Source: Mycolicibacterium fluoranthenivorans (GTDB taxonomy: Bacteria; Actinomycetota; Actinomycetes; Mycobacteriales; Mycobacteriaceae). Taken from it: a DNA stretch of 64,000 nucleotides. Shown here one piece after another: positions 45,420 to 53,739 of this stretch. Positions within the stretch are counted from its first letter, which is position 1, and every line of letters starts with the position of its first letter. The notes beneath the pieces are model-generated. The model was given only the letters and a program-made list of their open reading frames with translations. It made no database searches and was not told the DNA's origin. The translations under genes were made by a program, and so were the position numbers. The stretch lies in the NCBI RefSeq assembly GCF_011758805.1, contig NZ_JAANOW010000005.1, positions 310,001 through 374,000 of the forward strand, read 5' to 3'.

Positions 45420-46405
45420 CCGAGCGCCGGGATGACCTCGCGCTCGAACAACTCGATACCGGACCGGTCATACGCGGCCTCGGGGAAGTAGAGGATGGCG
45501 TACTCGCACCCGAGGTCGCGCAACCGCGTGAGCCGCTCGATGACCTGTTCGGGGGTGCCGGTCGCCGAGTCGGGTGAGGCGACATTGGCCAGCATCGCGT
45601 CGACGGCGGTCGCATCGGCCTTGCTGACCTGACGGGCCCGGATCCGGGCCAGCCGGTCCTTGACCTCGGCTTCGGACTGCCCGATCACGGCGTTGAAATT
45701 GGCCGAGCGCACGATGGCGCCGTAGTCGGTGCCGACATCGCGGCAGTGGTCGGCCATGATCTGGGATTTGCGGGCGAACTCCTCAGGGGCCGAGCTGAAG
45801 TTGGTGTACCGCGCGTACTTGGCCGCGATCTTCAACGTGACCTTCTCGCCGCCGCCGGCGATCCACAGCGGCGGACCACCGTCCTGCAGCGGCTTCGGCG
45901 CCACGATGGCGTCGTTCACCTGGTAGTACTTGCCGTCCAGGGTGGCGCGGCCGTCACGCCAGGCGTCCCGCATGATCTGCACGCCCTCGTCGAGCCGGCC
46001 CAGCCGTTCGCCTGCGGACGGGAAACCGTAACCGTAGGCCCGCCACTCATGCTCGTACCAGCCGCCGCCGATACCCATCTGGGTGCGCCCGCCGGAGATC
46101 ACGTCGACGGTGGCCGCAACTTTTGCCAGGTAGGCAGGGTTGCGGTAGCTCATGGCGGTGCACATCTGGCCGAGCTTGACCCGGCTGGTGGTCGCGGCCA
46201 GCGCCGCCATCAACGACCACGCCTCATGGGTGGCCTCGTCGGTGGGCACCGGGACGGTGTGGAAATGGTCGTACACCCACACCGAATCCCAGCAGCTCGC
46301 ATCGGCATGAGCAGCCAATTCGCTCATCAGCGGCCAGTGTTGTGCGGTGGGGATGTCGACGAGATCGAGCCGCCAACCTTGCGGAATGAAGAGTCCGAAG
46401 CGCAT
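45416..46405 (-). CDS. LLM-class F420-dependent oxidoreductase
   Basis: 329-aa luciferase-like TIM-barrel protein. Sequence blocks of the family are RFGLFIPQGWRLDLVDI, SVWVYDHFHTVPVP, LGQMCTAMSYRNPAYLAKVAATVDVISGGR and GIGGGWYEHEWRAYG, typical of mycobacterial F420-using enzymes. Cofactor is inferred from family; substrate unknown. The ATG at 46405 lies 8 nt after a TACAGT -10 box, so the message is probably leaderless; a GTG-type start at 46426 has no support. Its stop overlaps the convergent chimera by 4 bases. Confidence 0.9.
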   Translation of the reverse strand: MRFGLFIPQGWRLDLVDIPTAQHWPLMSELAAHADASCWDSVWVYDHFHTVPVPTDEATHEAWSLMAALAATTSRVKLGQMCTAMSYRNPAYLAKVAATVDVISGGRTQMGIGGGWYEHEWRAYGYGFPSAGERLGRLDEGVQIMRDAWRDGRATLDGKYYQVNDAIVAPKPLQDGGPPLWIAGGGEKVTLKIAAKYARYTNFSSAPEEFARKSQIMADHCRDVGTDYGAIVRSANFNAVIGQSEAEVKDRLARIRARQVSKADATAVDAMLANVASPDSATGTPEQVIERLTRLRDLGCEYAILYFPEAAYDRSGIELFEREVIPALG

Positions 46406-46490
46406 GCATAGAAACTGTAGGCCCACCGCTTTGTTATCTCGTCTACACTCTAGGGAAATTGTTCGCTACATCAATGGGTGAGGACTGGCC

Positions 46491-47135
46491 ATGACCAACT
46501 CGACGCGCCGCTACGCGGCGGCCGTGGCGGCGGCCTTCGCACCACTGGCTGTCGTTTCCGTGATCACTGCCGCACCGAGCTCCGCCGAGTGCGGGGCCGA
46601 TCAGTCCGAGTTCAACGGCAACTGTGTCTCGTCGAACTGCAAGAAGACCGAGGTCCGCGACTCCGGCACCGGTGAATGCCGCAGCGCCCTCTCGGCGGCA
46701 CTCGGTAAGGCCCAGCCCCGCCAGGTCGCGCAGGTCAGCCCCGAACAGTGGAACAACGCCTACCACGTGGCACAGCAAGCCAACGTCCTGCCGTCGGGTG
46801 TCAAGGCCACCAAGGACGTGTTCAGCGTGGTGAACTCCGCGATCGACGTACCGACCAGCGTCATCGGCGGCGTGAACGATCTCGCGTACACCGGTTTGCT
46901 GTTCAGCCAGATCGGCGGCGGGGCGGGCAACCTGCTCGGGGCCACTGCCAAGAGCGCAGCCGCTCCGGTCAGCGCGATGGGCGCCATCGCCGACGCCGCG
47001 CAGGCGCTGCCGTCCCCGAAGATCGGGCTGCCCAAGGTCGGCCTGCCCAAGGTGGGGCTGCCCAAGATCGGGATGCCGAAGCTGTTCTCGGCCTGCCTGC
47101 CGGTGAAGTTCGTGTTCTTCCGGCCCTGCATCTGA
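46491..47135 (+). CDS. Secreted Cys-rich protein with GLPKV repeats
   Basis: 214-aa secreted protein of unknown function. A signal peptide (RRYAAAVAAAFAPLAVVSVI) ends near APSSA, before a mature start ECGADQSEFNG. There are four Cys in the first 40 mature residues (ECG, NCVSSNCKK, GECRS) and two at the C-terminus (SACLPVKF, RPCI), so disulfides are likely. The C-terminal region carries PKIGLPKVGLPKVGLPK, a Gly-Leu/Met-Pro-Lys pentapeptide run of about five copies. ATG at 46491 with TGAGGAC upstream. Confidence 0.8.
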   Translation: MTNSTRRYAAAVAAAFAPLAVVSVITAAPSSAECGADQSEFNGNCVSSNCKKTEVRDSGTGECRSALSAALGKAQPRQVAQVSPEQWNNAYHVAQQANVLPSGVKATKDVFSVVNSAIDVPTSVIGGVNDLAYTGLLFSQIGGGAGNLLGATAKSAAAPVSAMGAIADAAQALPSPKIGLPKVGLPKVGLPKIGMPKLFSACLPVKFVFFRPCI

Positions 47136-47149
47136 TCCCACACTCTTTT

Positions 47150-47185
47150 CGACTGGCCGGAAACCTCAGGGTTTCCGGCCAGTCG
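47150..47185. terminator. Bidirectional terminator after the secreted protein
   Basis: Perfect 16-bp inverted repeat CGACTGGCCGGAAACC (47150-47165) and complement (47170-47185) around a TCAG loop. TCTTTTC flanks it on the right and CTCTTTT on the left, giving U-rich tails in both directions. It separates the convergent secreted-protein and ligase genes. Confidence 0.93.
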
Positions 47186-47190
47186 TCTTT

Positions 47191-48651
47191 TCACGGTCGG
47201 TACAGGGCGGCGACGTCGCGCAGACTGACCTTGAGCGCCGGATTGCGGGGCAGCGCGTCGACGACCACCACCCGCACCGGGACACTGTGGTGCGGCAGCG
47301 TCTCACGCACCAGGTCCAGCAGCGCCGCCGGATCCGGCGCGGGGGCACCCGGGATGACTTCCACGGCGGCGAACGGCACCTGGCCCAGCCGGGCATCGGG
47401 GACCCCGACCACGCAGGCGTCGCGCACACCGGGATGGTCCACCAGCACCCGGCGCACCGTCTCGGGCAGGATCTTGAATCCCCCGCGGTTGATCGCACCG
47501 TCGGCGCGGCCGTGCAGGGTGATGAAACCGTCGGAGTCCATGGATGCGATATCGGTGGTGCGGATCCAGTCCGGGTTGATCGACGCGATCCGCGCTTCCA
47601 GCAGGCCCTGGCGCCCCGCCTGCAGTTGTTCTCCGGTATCCGCGTCTATGATCCGTACTTCTGTGTCGGGCAACGCTTTTCCTGAACTCAATCGTTTGGC
47701 GGCACCGAACTCCCGATACAGCTCGGGCGTCCACGCGCACACCGATCCGGCGAATTCCGTTGCACCGTAGGCCAACAGCACCGGAATGCGGTAGCGCCCC
47801 TCGAATGCATCGCGCACCTGCGGATCCAGCGGACCGGAAGCGCTGACGATGAACTGCAACGAGGCCAGATCCGCGGGGTCGAGGTCGGCGTCCAGCAGCA
47901 TCCGCACCACGGTGGGTTGCACCCCGGCCCGTTGCAGCCGATAGGTTTTCACCACCCGCACCCACTCCTGGACACTGAATTTCTCCAGCAGCACCATGCG
48001 CTTGCCGATATAGGCGCCGGTGACCAATTGGCACACCCCGCCGATCCCACCCAGCGGCCAGTACACCAGCTCAGGCGGATCGTCGGCTCTGGCCTGCCCG
48101 CCGGTCACGCTGTACACCGCGCGTTCCAGCACACGGGCCGCAATGGCCTGCCGCGTGGGCGGCCCGGTGGTGCCGCTGGTGAGGACGTGCACGCCGCTGC
48201 GGCCCGCAACGGTGTCGACGTGACTGCGCGCCACGCCTTCCACGAGCTGCGCGCCGCTCACCGAGATCCGCACGCCGGCGCTGCCTGCTGCCGCCGCGGC
48301 GGCCACCACCGGCGCGGTCCAGTCCTCGTCGTCGGCCAGCACCGCGGGCAACCGGAGTTTCGCGATATCGGCGGCGATGGCGGCCGGGGATTGGAACGAG
48401 TAGATCATCGACACCCAGCGGCGCGCCGCCAGCAGGCCGATGATCGCGGCGGCATGCGGCCAGCGGTTGCGCACCACCAGCCCGATCGGCGCACCGGCCG
48501 ACACACCGGCAGAGCCCAGCGCGGCCTCGACCGCGGCGGCCATGGCGGTGACTTCGGTGCCGGTGTACCAGTGCCCGCCGAATTCGATACAGGGCCGGTC
48601 AGCGTAGCCGGTCACCCTTGCCGCAAAGGTTTCGGTAAAGCTTTCGGTCAC
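47191..48651 (-). CDS. AMP-forming acyl-CoA synthetase/ligase
   Basis: 486-aa ANL-superfamily adenylating enzyme (fatty-acid or small-carboxylate CoA ligase type). The P-loop is VHVLTSGTTGPPTRQ. The A5 block is VLLAYGATEFAGSVCAW, the A7-A8 blocks are IRTTDIASMDSDGFITLHGRADG and RGGFKILPETVRRVLVDHPGV, and the conserved A10 Lys is in RNPALKVSL. Substrate unknown. GTG at 48651 lies 6 nt after a TACCGT -10 box, so the message may be leaderless; the frame is open further upstream but reads antisense to the lipase linker. Divergent from the first lipase. Confidence 0.87.
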   Translation of the reverse strand: MTESFTETFAARVTGYADRPCIEFGGHWYTGTEVTAMAAAVEAALGSAGVSAGAPIGLVVRNRWPHAAAIIGLLAARRWVSMIYSFQSPAAIAADIAKLRLPAVLADDEDWTAPVVAAAAAAGSAGVRISVSGAQLVEGVARSHVDTVAGRSGVHVLTSGTTGPPTRQAIAARVLERAVYSVTGGQARADDPPELVYWPLGGIGGVCQLVTGAYIGKRMVLLEKFSVQEWVRVVKTYRLQRAGVQPTVVRMLLDADLDPADLASLQFIVSASGPLDPQVRDAFEGRYRIPVLLAYGATEFAGSVCAWTPELYREFGAAKRLSSGKALPDTEVRIIDADTGEQLQAGRQGLLEARIASINPDWIRTTDIASMDSDGFITLHGRADGAINRGGFKILPETVRRVLVDHPGVRDACVVGVPDARLGQVPFAAVEVIPGAPAPDPAALLDLVRETLPHHSVPVRVVVVDALPRNPALKVSLRDVAALYRP

Positions 48652-48748
48652 ATGGCCACGGTAGCGGTCCCGCGAAAACCCCACGCCGACACCGACACGT
48701 TCGGTATACACAGGACCGCTGGTATCACCTATCGGGTTGGGGGGTCTG

Positions 48749-50470
48749 ATGTCGATGAACCATGGCGGCACACGGGTGCGGCGGTCGGTCGCGATGTTGT
48801 GTGCGGTGTTGTGGGCGTTGGCGACCATGTGGATGGCGGGCGGCGTCGCCCACGCCGACGGGACATCGACGAAGGACTCCACACACAGCAGCGCGTCGGA
48901 GGGTGGTTCGTCCACGCCGAAGCCTGCCAAGCACGACAAGCCGACGGCCGATCCCACGGCCGCCGGGGAGGGCGCCGCCACCGGGGAATCGAACACCCAG
49001 AAGTCCAACACCGAAAAGTCCAACACCGAGAAATCCGACACCGAGAAATCCGGCACCGAGAATTCCGACACCGGGAAAGCCACCGCCACCGATCCGCCCA
49101 CAACCCGCGGCACCCACAAGCACGGCACCTCACGCCCGGCGGGTAAACCCAAGACCGCGGCGGCGACGACGGACACCACGTCAAGTCCCAAGTCCGACAC
49201 CAAGCCCGACACCAAGGCGGATGCCACACCGGCCGCGACAACGCCGGCCGATGGCGACGCGGCGCCGAGGACGACGAAGGCCAAGACCGTCACGGTCAGT
49301 GCCGCGGCAGCCACTCTCGCGGCGGCACCCACGGCCGCGAAGGTCGCCACCGCATCGGTCACACCGTCGGCCACCGCATCGGTGCCCAATCCGATCAAGC
49401 AGATCGCCCAGTTCGCCCGCCAGATGACCGGGCTGGCCAATGACCTGGCCTTGATCGCGGTGTCGCTGGTGAACAACCTGGCCGCGGCGGCGGCCAGCAC
49501 CATCGGCCCCAAACCGTTCTTCGGCCTGCCGTACAACATCGCCAAGACCGTCGCCGGCACCACCGCGATCGCGGCCAAACTGCTGGACGGCACGCCTTTG
49601 GATGCCGTCAGCGAGGGACCGTACAAGGTGAACTACGGTGTGCCCGATCTGCTGGCCTGGCTCAATCCGGTGAAATCACCTGCGGGAGCCAATCTTCCGT
49701 TCACCGGGATGTCAGCCGACCATCCGCTGCCGATCATCCTGCTCAACGGCACCAGCGCCACCCAGGGGGTGAACTGGAGCGTGGGCGCCCCGGCGCTGGC
49801 CAACGCCGGCTACACGGTCTACACCTTCAACTACGGCAACACCACGACCAATCCGTACTTCCCGGTGCAGGCCACCACCGATATCCGCAAGTCCGCGCAG
49901 GAACTCTCCGACGAGGTGGACCGGGTACTCAACGAGACCGGTGCGGACAAGGTCATCCTGATCGGTCACTCACAGGGCGGCGGCATCATGCCGTCGTACT
50001 ACATCAACAATCTGCACGGGGACGAGAAGGTCTCGCAGTTCATCGGGATCGCGCCGAGCAATCACGGCACCAATGTGGACGGGCTCGTCGATCTGAAGAA
50101 CATCCCCATCCTGGGGCCGGCACTCGCGCCGCTGATCTACCGCATCGTCGATCTGTTCGGTGCCGCCTGGACCCAGCAGGTCGTCGGTTCGCCGCTGCAG
50201 CAGGAAACCTACGGCGCCGGTGACACCCGGCCGGGCGTGCTGTACACGACGATCGCGTCGAAGTTCGACTGGGTGGTGACGCCGTATACGCAGCAGGCGC
50301 TGGCCGCCGGCCCGAACGTCACCAACATCGTGCTTCAGGATCTGTACCCCAACTACAACGCCGGGCACCTGGGCATCGTGTTCTCCGCCCCGACGTGGAC
50401 CGCCGTGTTGGGTGCATTGGCCGCGAACCCGGCGGCGAACGTCGCGCCCACGACGGCGCTCGCAGCCTGA
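48749..50470 (+). CDS. Secreted triacylglycerol-lipase-like hydrolase 1
   Basis: 573-aa exported alpha/beta hydrolase of the Lipase_2 type. A signal peptide (about 1-33, AVLWALATMWMAGGVAHA) is followed by a Ser/Thr/Lys/Pro-rich linker of about 180 residues, including six NTEKS-like pentapeptides at 48992-49081. The hydrolase domain starts around residue 215 and contains HPLPIILLNGTSATQGVNWS, YTFNYGNTTTN and the nucleophile elbow GHSQGG (Ser408). The likely acid and His lie in the C-terminal third (GAGDTRPG, NAGHLGIV). A GGGGGG ribosome-binding site precedes the ATG. It is paralogous to the next gene. Confidence 0.88.
   Translation: MSMNHGGTRVRRSVAMLCAVLWALATMWMAGGVAHADGTSTKDSTHSSASEGGSSTPKPAKHDKPTADPTAAGEGAATGESNTQKSNTEKSNTEKSDTEKSGTENSDTGKATATDPPTTRGTHKHGTSRPAGKPKTAAATTDTTSSPKSDTKPDTKADATPAATTPADGDAAPRTTKAKTVTVSAAAATLAAAPTAAKVATASVTPSATASVPNPIKQIAQFARQMTGLANDLALIAVSLVNNLAAAAASTIGPKPFFGLPYNIAKTVAGTTAIAAKLLDGTPLDAVSEGPYKVNYGVPDLLAWLNPVKSPAGANLPFTGMSADHPLPIILLNGTSATQGVNWSVGAPALANAGYTVYTFNYGNTTTNPYFPVQATTDIRKSAQELSDEVDRVLNETGADKVILIGHSQGGGIMPSYYINNLHGDEKVSQFIGIAPSNHGTNVDGLVDLKNIPILGPALAPLIYRIVDLFGAAWTQQVVGSPLQQETYGAGDTRPGVLYTTIASKFDWVVTPYTQQALAAGPNVTNIVLQDLYPNYNAGHLGIVFSAPTWTAVLGALAANPAANVAPTTALAA
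48992..49081 (+). repeat. Six 15-bp tandem repeats in lipase linker
   Basis: Units of AACACCGAGAAATCC type encode NTQKS, NTEKS, NTEKS, DTEKS, GTENS and DTGKA in frame. Neighbouring units differ by only one or two bases, indicating recent slippage-type expansion. The paralogous lipase lacks this array. Confidence 0.9.
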
Positions 50471-50550
50471 CCCGACGGCCGAAAAATTGACATCAGCGGC
50501 CACGAGATGGCCGAAAGTCGCTCGCGTACACCGGACCGTCGGCTATACCC

Positions 50551-50564
50551 ATACCCAAGGGTAT
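50551..50564. promoter_or_regulatory. Palindrome upstream of lipase 2
   Basis: ATACCC-AA-GGGTAT, a perfect 6-bp inverted repeat with 2-nt centre, 28 bases before the lipase 2 start. It resembles sites of CsoR-type copper repressors, but one short match is not evidence of copper control. Confidence 0.4.
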
Positions 50565-50591
50565 TGCCCATGGGGGTCGGGGGAGGCCACA

Positions 50592-52205
50592 GTGTCGTCG
50601 AGTCGTGTCCGCATGCGCACCTGCCGCTTTCCGGCCGGGCTCGTGGTGATCGCCTGGTTGTTCGCCGCGCTCTGGCTGGCCGGCGGCGTGGCGTATGCCG
50701 ATGGCACCACGTCGCACGATTCGACGCCGGGCACCTCCCAATCGGGTGACCAGAGCGCCGCGTCGGCAGACAAAACGACTGCTTCTGCAGCCAAACCGAC
50801 TGCGTCGGAGGAGAAGACCGACACCCCCACGCGGATCGGCAAGCCGCGCGGCGCGCGTAAGCACGGCACCGCCAAGCAGGCCACCGAGACCACACCGGAG
50901 GCCAAGCCGGACGCCAAGCGCGGGTCTGATTCCGACGCGAAGGCCGGGATCAAGCCGAAAACCAAGGCCGCGCCGGAACCGGATACCACGCCACTCACCA
51001 CCACCGCGAAGAAGTCGGGCACCACCGCGACGGCCGCGCCCGCTGACGGCGCCGCTGCCGCCACTGCCGCCGCAGCCCTGAAGCTGGCCTCCCCGGCGGT
51101 CCTGCCGTCGACCACCGTCAAGGCGCCCAACCCGATCGCGCACGCGGTCCAATTCGTCCGGCAGATGACGGGACTGGCCAACGACATCGGCCTGCTCGCC
51201 GTCACCGTGGTGAACAACCTCGCCGCCGCGGCGGCCGCCACCATCGGCCCGAAACCGTTCTTCGGGGTGCCCTACCACGTGGCCAGTGCCATCGCCGGAA
51301 CGGCGGCCACCGCGGGCAAGCTGCTGACCGGGACACCGCTGAACGCCGACTCCACCGCCAAGGGGCCGTTCAAGGTCACCTACGGGGTAGGTGACCTACT
51401 GAACTACTTCAACGCGGACAAGCCGCCGGCCGGCGCCAACGATCCGTCGATCAAGCTCACTGAGCAGCATCCGCTGCCGATCATCCTGATCGCCGGGACC
51501 GCCGCCAACGCGCCCTTCAACTGGAGCGTCGGTGCACCGGTGCTGGCCAACGCCGGCTACAAGGTGTTCACCTTCAACTACGGCAACGTCACGAACAATC
51601 CGAAATGGCCGGTGCGCGGCACTGGCGATATCCGCGAATCCGCGCAGGAACTCGCCGACGAGGTGGACCGGGTGCTCGCCGAGACCGGTGCGGACAAGGT
51701 CATCCTGATCGGGCACTCGCAGGGCGGCGGAATGACTCCGGAGTACTACCTGAACAATCTCGACGGGGCGGCCAAGGTGTCGCAGTTCATCGGGATCGCG
51801 CCGGGCAATCACGGCGCCGATCTGAGCGGGCTGGCCTACATCCAGAACATCCCGGTGATCGGCCGCCCGATCTTCAACCTGATGAACCTGCTGGGCCCGG
51901 CTTGGCTGCAGCAGGCCATCGGCTCTCCGTTGCTGGACGAGATCTACGGCAACGGCGACACCCGCCCCGGCGTGCTGTACACGACCATCACCACGAAGGA
52001 CGACTGGATCGTCACGCCCTACACCAATCAGGCGCTGGACGGGCCCAACGTCACCAACATCATCCTGCAAGACCGCTACCCCAACTTCAACGCCGGACAC
52101 CTGGGCATCGTCTTCGCCGCGCCGACCTGGGACGCAGTGCTCGGTGCGCTGGCGGCGAACCCGGCGGCCAATGAGGCCCCGCAGGATCAGACCATCGCCG
52201 CCTGA
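50592..52205 (+). CDS. Secreted triacylglycerol-lipase-like hydrolase 2
   Basis: 537-aa tandem paralogue of the preceding lipase. It has a signal peptide (PAGLVVIAWLFAALWLAGGVAYA), a Ser/Thr/Lys/Pro-rich linker of different sequence (KTTASAAKPTASEEKTDTPT) and a closely similar hydrolase domain: RQMTGLANDIGLLAVTVVNNLA, HPLPIILIAGTAANAPFNWS, GHSQGG (Ser376), ETGADKVILIGHS and YPNFNAGHLGIVF. GTG at 50592 has GGGGGAGG 5 nt upstream. The conserved catalytic domains and divergent linkers fit a local duplication. Confidence 0.88.
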   Translation: MSSSRVRMRTCRFPAGLVVIAWLFAALWLAGGVAYADGTTSHDSTPGTSQSGDQSAASADKTTASAAKPTASEEKTDTPTRIGKPRGARKHGTAKQATETTPEAKPDAKRGSDSDAKAGIKPKTKAAPEPDTTPLTTTAKKSGTTATAAPADGAAAATAAAALKLASPAVLPSTTVKAPNPIAHAVQFVRQMTGLANDIGLLAVTVVNNLAAAAAATIGPKPFFGVPYHVASAIAGTAATAGKLLTGTPLNADSTAKGPFKVTYGVGDLLNYFNADKPPAGANDPSIKLTEQHPLPIILIAGTAANAPFNWSVGAPVLANAGYKVFTFNYGNVTNNPKWPVRGTGDIRESAQELADEVDRVLAETGADKVILIGHSQGGGMTPEYYLNNLDGAAKVSQFIGIAPGNHGADLSGLAYIQNIPVIGRPIFNLMNLLGPAWLQQAIGSPLLDEIYGNGDTRPGVLYTTITTKDDWIVTPYTNQALDGPNVTNIILQDRYPNFNAGHLGIVFAAPTWDAVLGALAANPAANEAPQDQTIAA

Positions 52206-52252
52206 AAACGACTGCCCACCAATAAGTTCAGAGCAGTGGTTAGGCTGGCGGC

Positions 52253-52678
52253 ATGGCCCTTTCCAAGGAAGAACGCGAACAGTTCCTCGCCGAGCCGCAT
52301 ATCGCCGCACTGTCGGTCTATGCGGGCGACCACCGCGGACCCCTCACGGTGCCGATCTGGTACCAGTACTCCCCCGGCGGACAGCCCTGGCTGCTCACCG
52401 GGAAAGGCTCCCGCAAGCACACGCTGATCGAGGCCGCCGGTCACCTCTCGCTCATGGTCGAGCGCCTCGAACCGTCCGTGCGGTATGTCGCGGTGGACGG
52501 TGCGGTCGACCGCATCGAACCGGGTACCGACGATCAGCTGGTCGAAATGACCAAGCGCTATCTGGCACCGGAAAAGGTGGATCCGTACCTGGAGTTCGCC
52601 CGCCGCGAGCACGGGGAGAGTGTCGCGGTGTTCCTCAAGCCCCAGCACTGGATCTCCTCGGACCTGGGTGCACTGTGA
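52253..52678 (+). CDS. PPOX-fold flavin/F420-binding protein 1
   Basis: 141-aa split-barrel protein of the pyridoxamine-oxidase-like class, in mycobacteria often F420-, FMN- or heme-binding. Typical blocks are EREQFLAEPHIAALSVYAG, RGPLTVPIWYQYSPGGQPWLLTG, RKHTLIEAAGHLSLMVE and VRYVAVDGAVDRIEPG. Reaction unknown. ATG at 52253. The related second gene follows immediately, so the two probably form an operon. Confidence 0.85.
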   Translation: MALSKEEREQFLAEPHIAALSVYAGDHRGPLTVPIWYQYSPGGQPWLLTGKGSRKHTLIEAAGHLSLMVERLEPSVRYVAVDGAVDRIEPGTDDQLVEMTKRYLAPEKVDPYLEFARREHGESVAVFLKPQHWISSDLGAL

Positions 52679-52680
52679 CC

Positions 52681-53097
52681 ATGCTTTCCGACAAGGTCGT
52701 CACCTTCCTCTCGGAGGGCACCCGCACCGCCGTATTCGGATGGGTGGCCTCCGACGGCCGGCCGCTGGCGGCACCCGTATGGTTTTTCGTCGACGGCGAC
52801 GAGTTGGTCTTCAACACCGGCAAGGACACCGCCAAGGGAAAGGCGTTGCTTCGCGATCCGAGAGCCGTGCTGTGCGTTGATGATTCGCAGCCTCCGTACT
52901 CCTTCGTCCAGGTTCAGGGAGTGGCCACCCTCAGCGAGGACCCCGCCGAACTGCTCGACACGGCGACCCGCCTCGGTGGCCGGTACATGGGCGCTGAGCG
53001 CGCGCGGGAGTTCGGCGAGCGCAACGGCGTCCCCGGCGAACTGGTGGTGCGGGTGCGGCCGACCAAGGTGCACGCCGGGTTCGACGTCGCAGACTAG
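52681..53097 (+). CDS. PPOX-fold flavin/F420-binding protein 2
   Basis: 138-aa second split-barrel protein. Features are SDKVVTFLSEGTRTAVFGWV, GRPLAAPVWFFVDGDELVFNTGKDTAKGKALLRDPRAVL and the end VVRVRPTKVHAGFD, matching TIGR-type F420-dependent enzyme families. The ATG at 52681 is used; a GTG at 52675 overlaps the previous stop (GTGA) and would couple translation. It diverges from the first copy enough that the pair may be functionally distinct. Confidence 0.86.
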   Translation: MLSDKVVTFLSEGTRTAVFGWVASDGRPLAAPVWFFVDGDELVFNTGKDTAKGKALLRDPRAVLCVDDSQPPYSFVQVQGVATLSEDPAELLDTATRLGGRYMGAERAREFGERNGVPGELVVRVRPTKVHAGFDVAD

Positions 53098-53117
53098 CCA
53101 CCGGCGGCCGGGACGCC

Positions 53118-53663
53118 TCAGAGTCCCAACGCCGCCATCGCACCGTCGACCGCGGCGGTGCGCAGTTCATCGTGCGGGGCGTCGGGGAACTGCAGGCAAC
53201 AGTCCTGCAGCCCGCCGAACGCGATGACGGCCCGCGTCGACTTCGCCAGCGATGCCCTGGCGCCGAACACCAGTCGGGTGTAGCGCTCCCGCCACGCCAG
53301 CAGTGTGTCGATCAGGCCGAGGTCGGCCAGCGTCGTGAGTTCGGCGACCACGAGTACCAGGTCGGCGCGGTACCGGTAGTGGAAGTCGAACCAGCCTTCC
53401 AGGAGTTCCCGCGGGGTGGCGCGGGCCGCGCCCCGCCGCCGCTCATAGCCGGTGACCAGCTCTTCGCCTTCGTCCATCAACGGCGTGAGGATGCTGCGCA
53501 CCAGGTCCTCACGGGAACTGAAGTGGTAGTACAGCGCGGGTTTGGTGATGCCCAGGCGGTCGGCGATGTCCTGCAGGCTGGTGCGCTGCACGCCCTTCTC
53601 GGTGAACAGCTCCCGGGCCACCTCTTGGATGCGGTTCTTGGTATCCGACGCGGGCCTGGGCAC
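53118..53663 (-). CDS. TetR regulator of the FAD monooxygenase gene
   Basis: 181-aa TetR repressor with the HTH SDTKNRIQEVARELFTEKGVQ...TSLQDIADRLGITKPALYYHFSSRE and a helical sensor domain. GTG at 53663 lies 6 nt after a TATGGT -10 box. Two near-palindromic operators (53681-53726) separate it from the divergent monooxygenase gene, the classical layout of a drug- or metabolite-responsive TetR pair. Ligand unknown. Confidence 0.92.
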   Translation of the reverse strand: MPRPASDTKNRIQEVARELFTEKGVQRTSLQDIADRLGITKPALYYHFSSREDLVRSILTPLMDEGEELVTGYERRRGAARATPRELLEGWFDFHYRYRADLVLVVAELTTLADLGLIDTLLAWRERYTRLVFGARASLAKSTRAVIAFGGLQDCCLQFPDAPHDELRTAAVDGAMAALGL

Positions 53664-53680
53664 GTAGCCACCATAGCTGA

Positions 53681-53726
53681 CTTAACGATCGGTAAGCTCG
53701 TCGGCGTAAGCTTACCGATCGTTAAG
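53681..53726. promoter_or_regulatory. Twin TetR operators
   Basis: CTTAACGATCGGTAAG at 53681-53696 and CTTACCGATCGTTAAG at 53711-53726, exact reverse complements with 14 nt between. Each arm is itself a near-palindrome around CGATCG. The spacing of 30 bases centre to centre, nearly three helical turns, would put both dimers on the same face of the DNA. Confidence 0.92.
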
Positions 53727-53739
53727 TAAGGAGAGGGCC

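Noticed and set aside
48652..49626. Extension of the ligase frame to an 811-aa protein
   Set aside because: The added part is the antisense of the lipase signal and linker, while GTG 48651 has a well placed -10 box and normal family length.
50551..50564. Copper-responsive operator of lipase 2
   Set aside because: A single 14-bp palindrome with no copper gene nearby is too weak; kept only as a palindrome.
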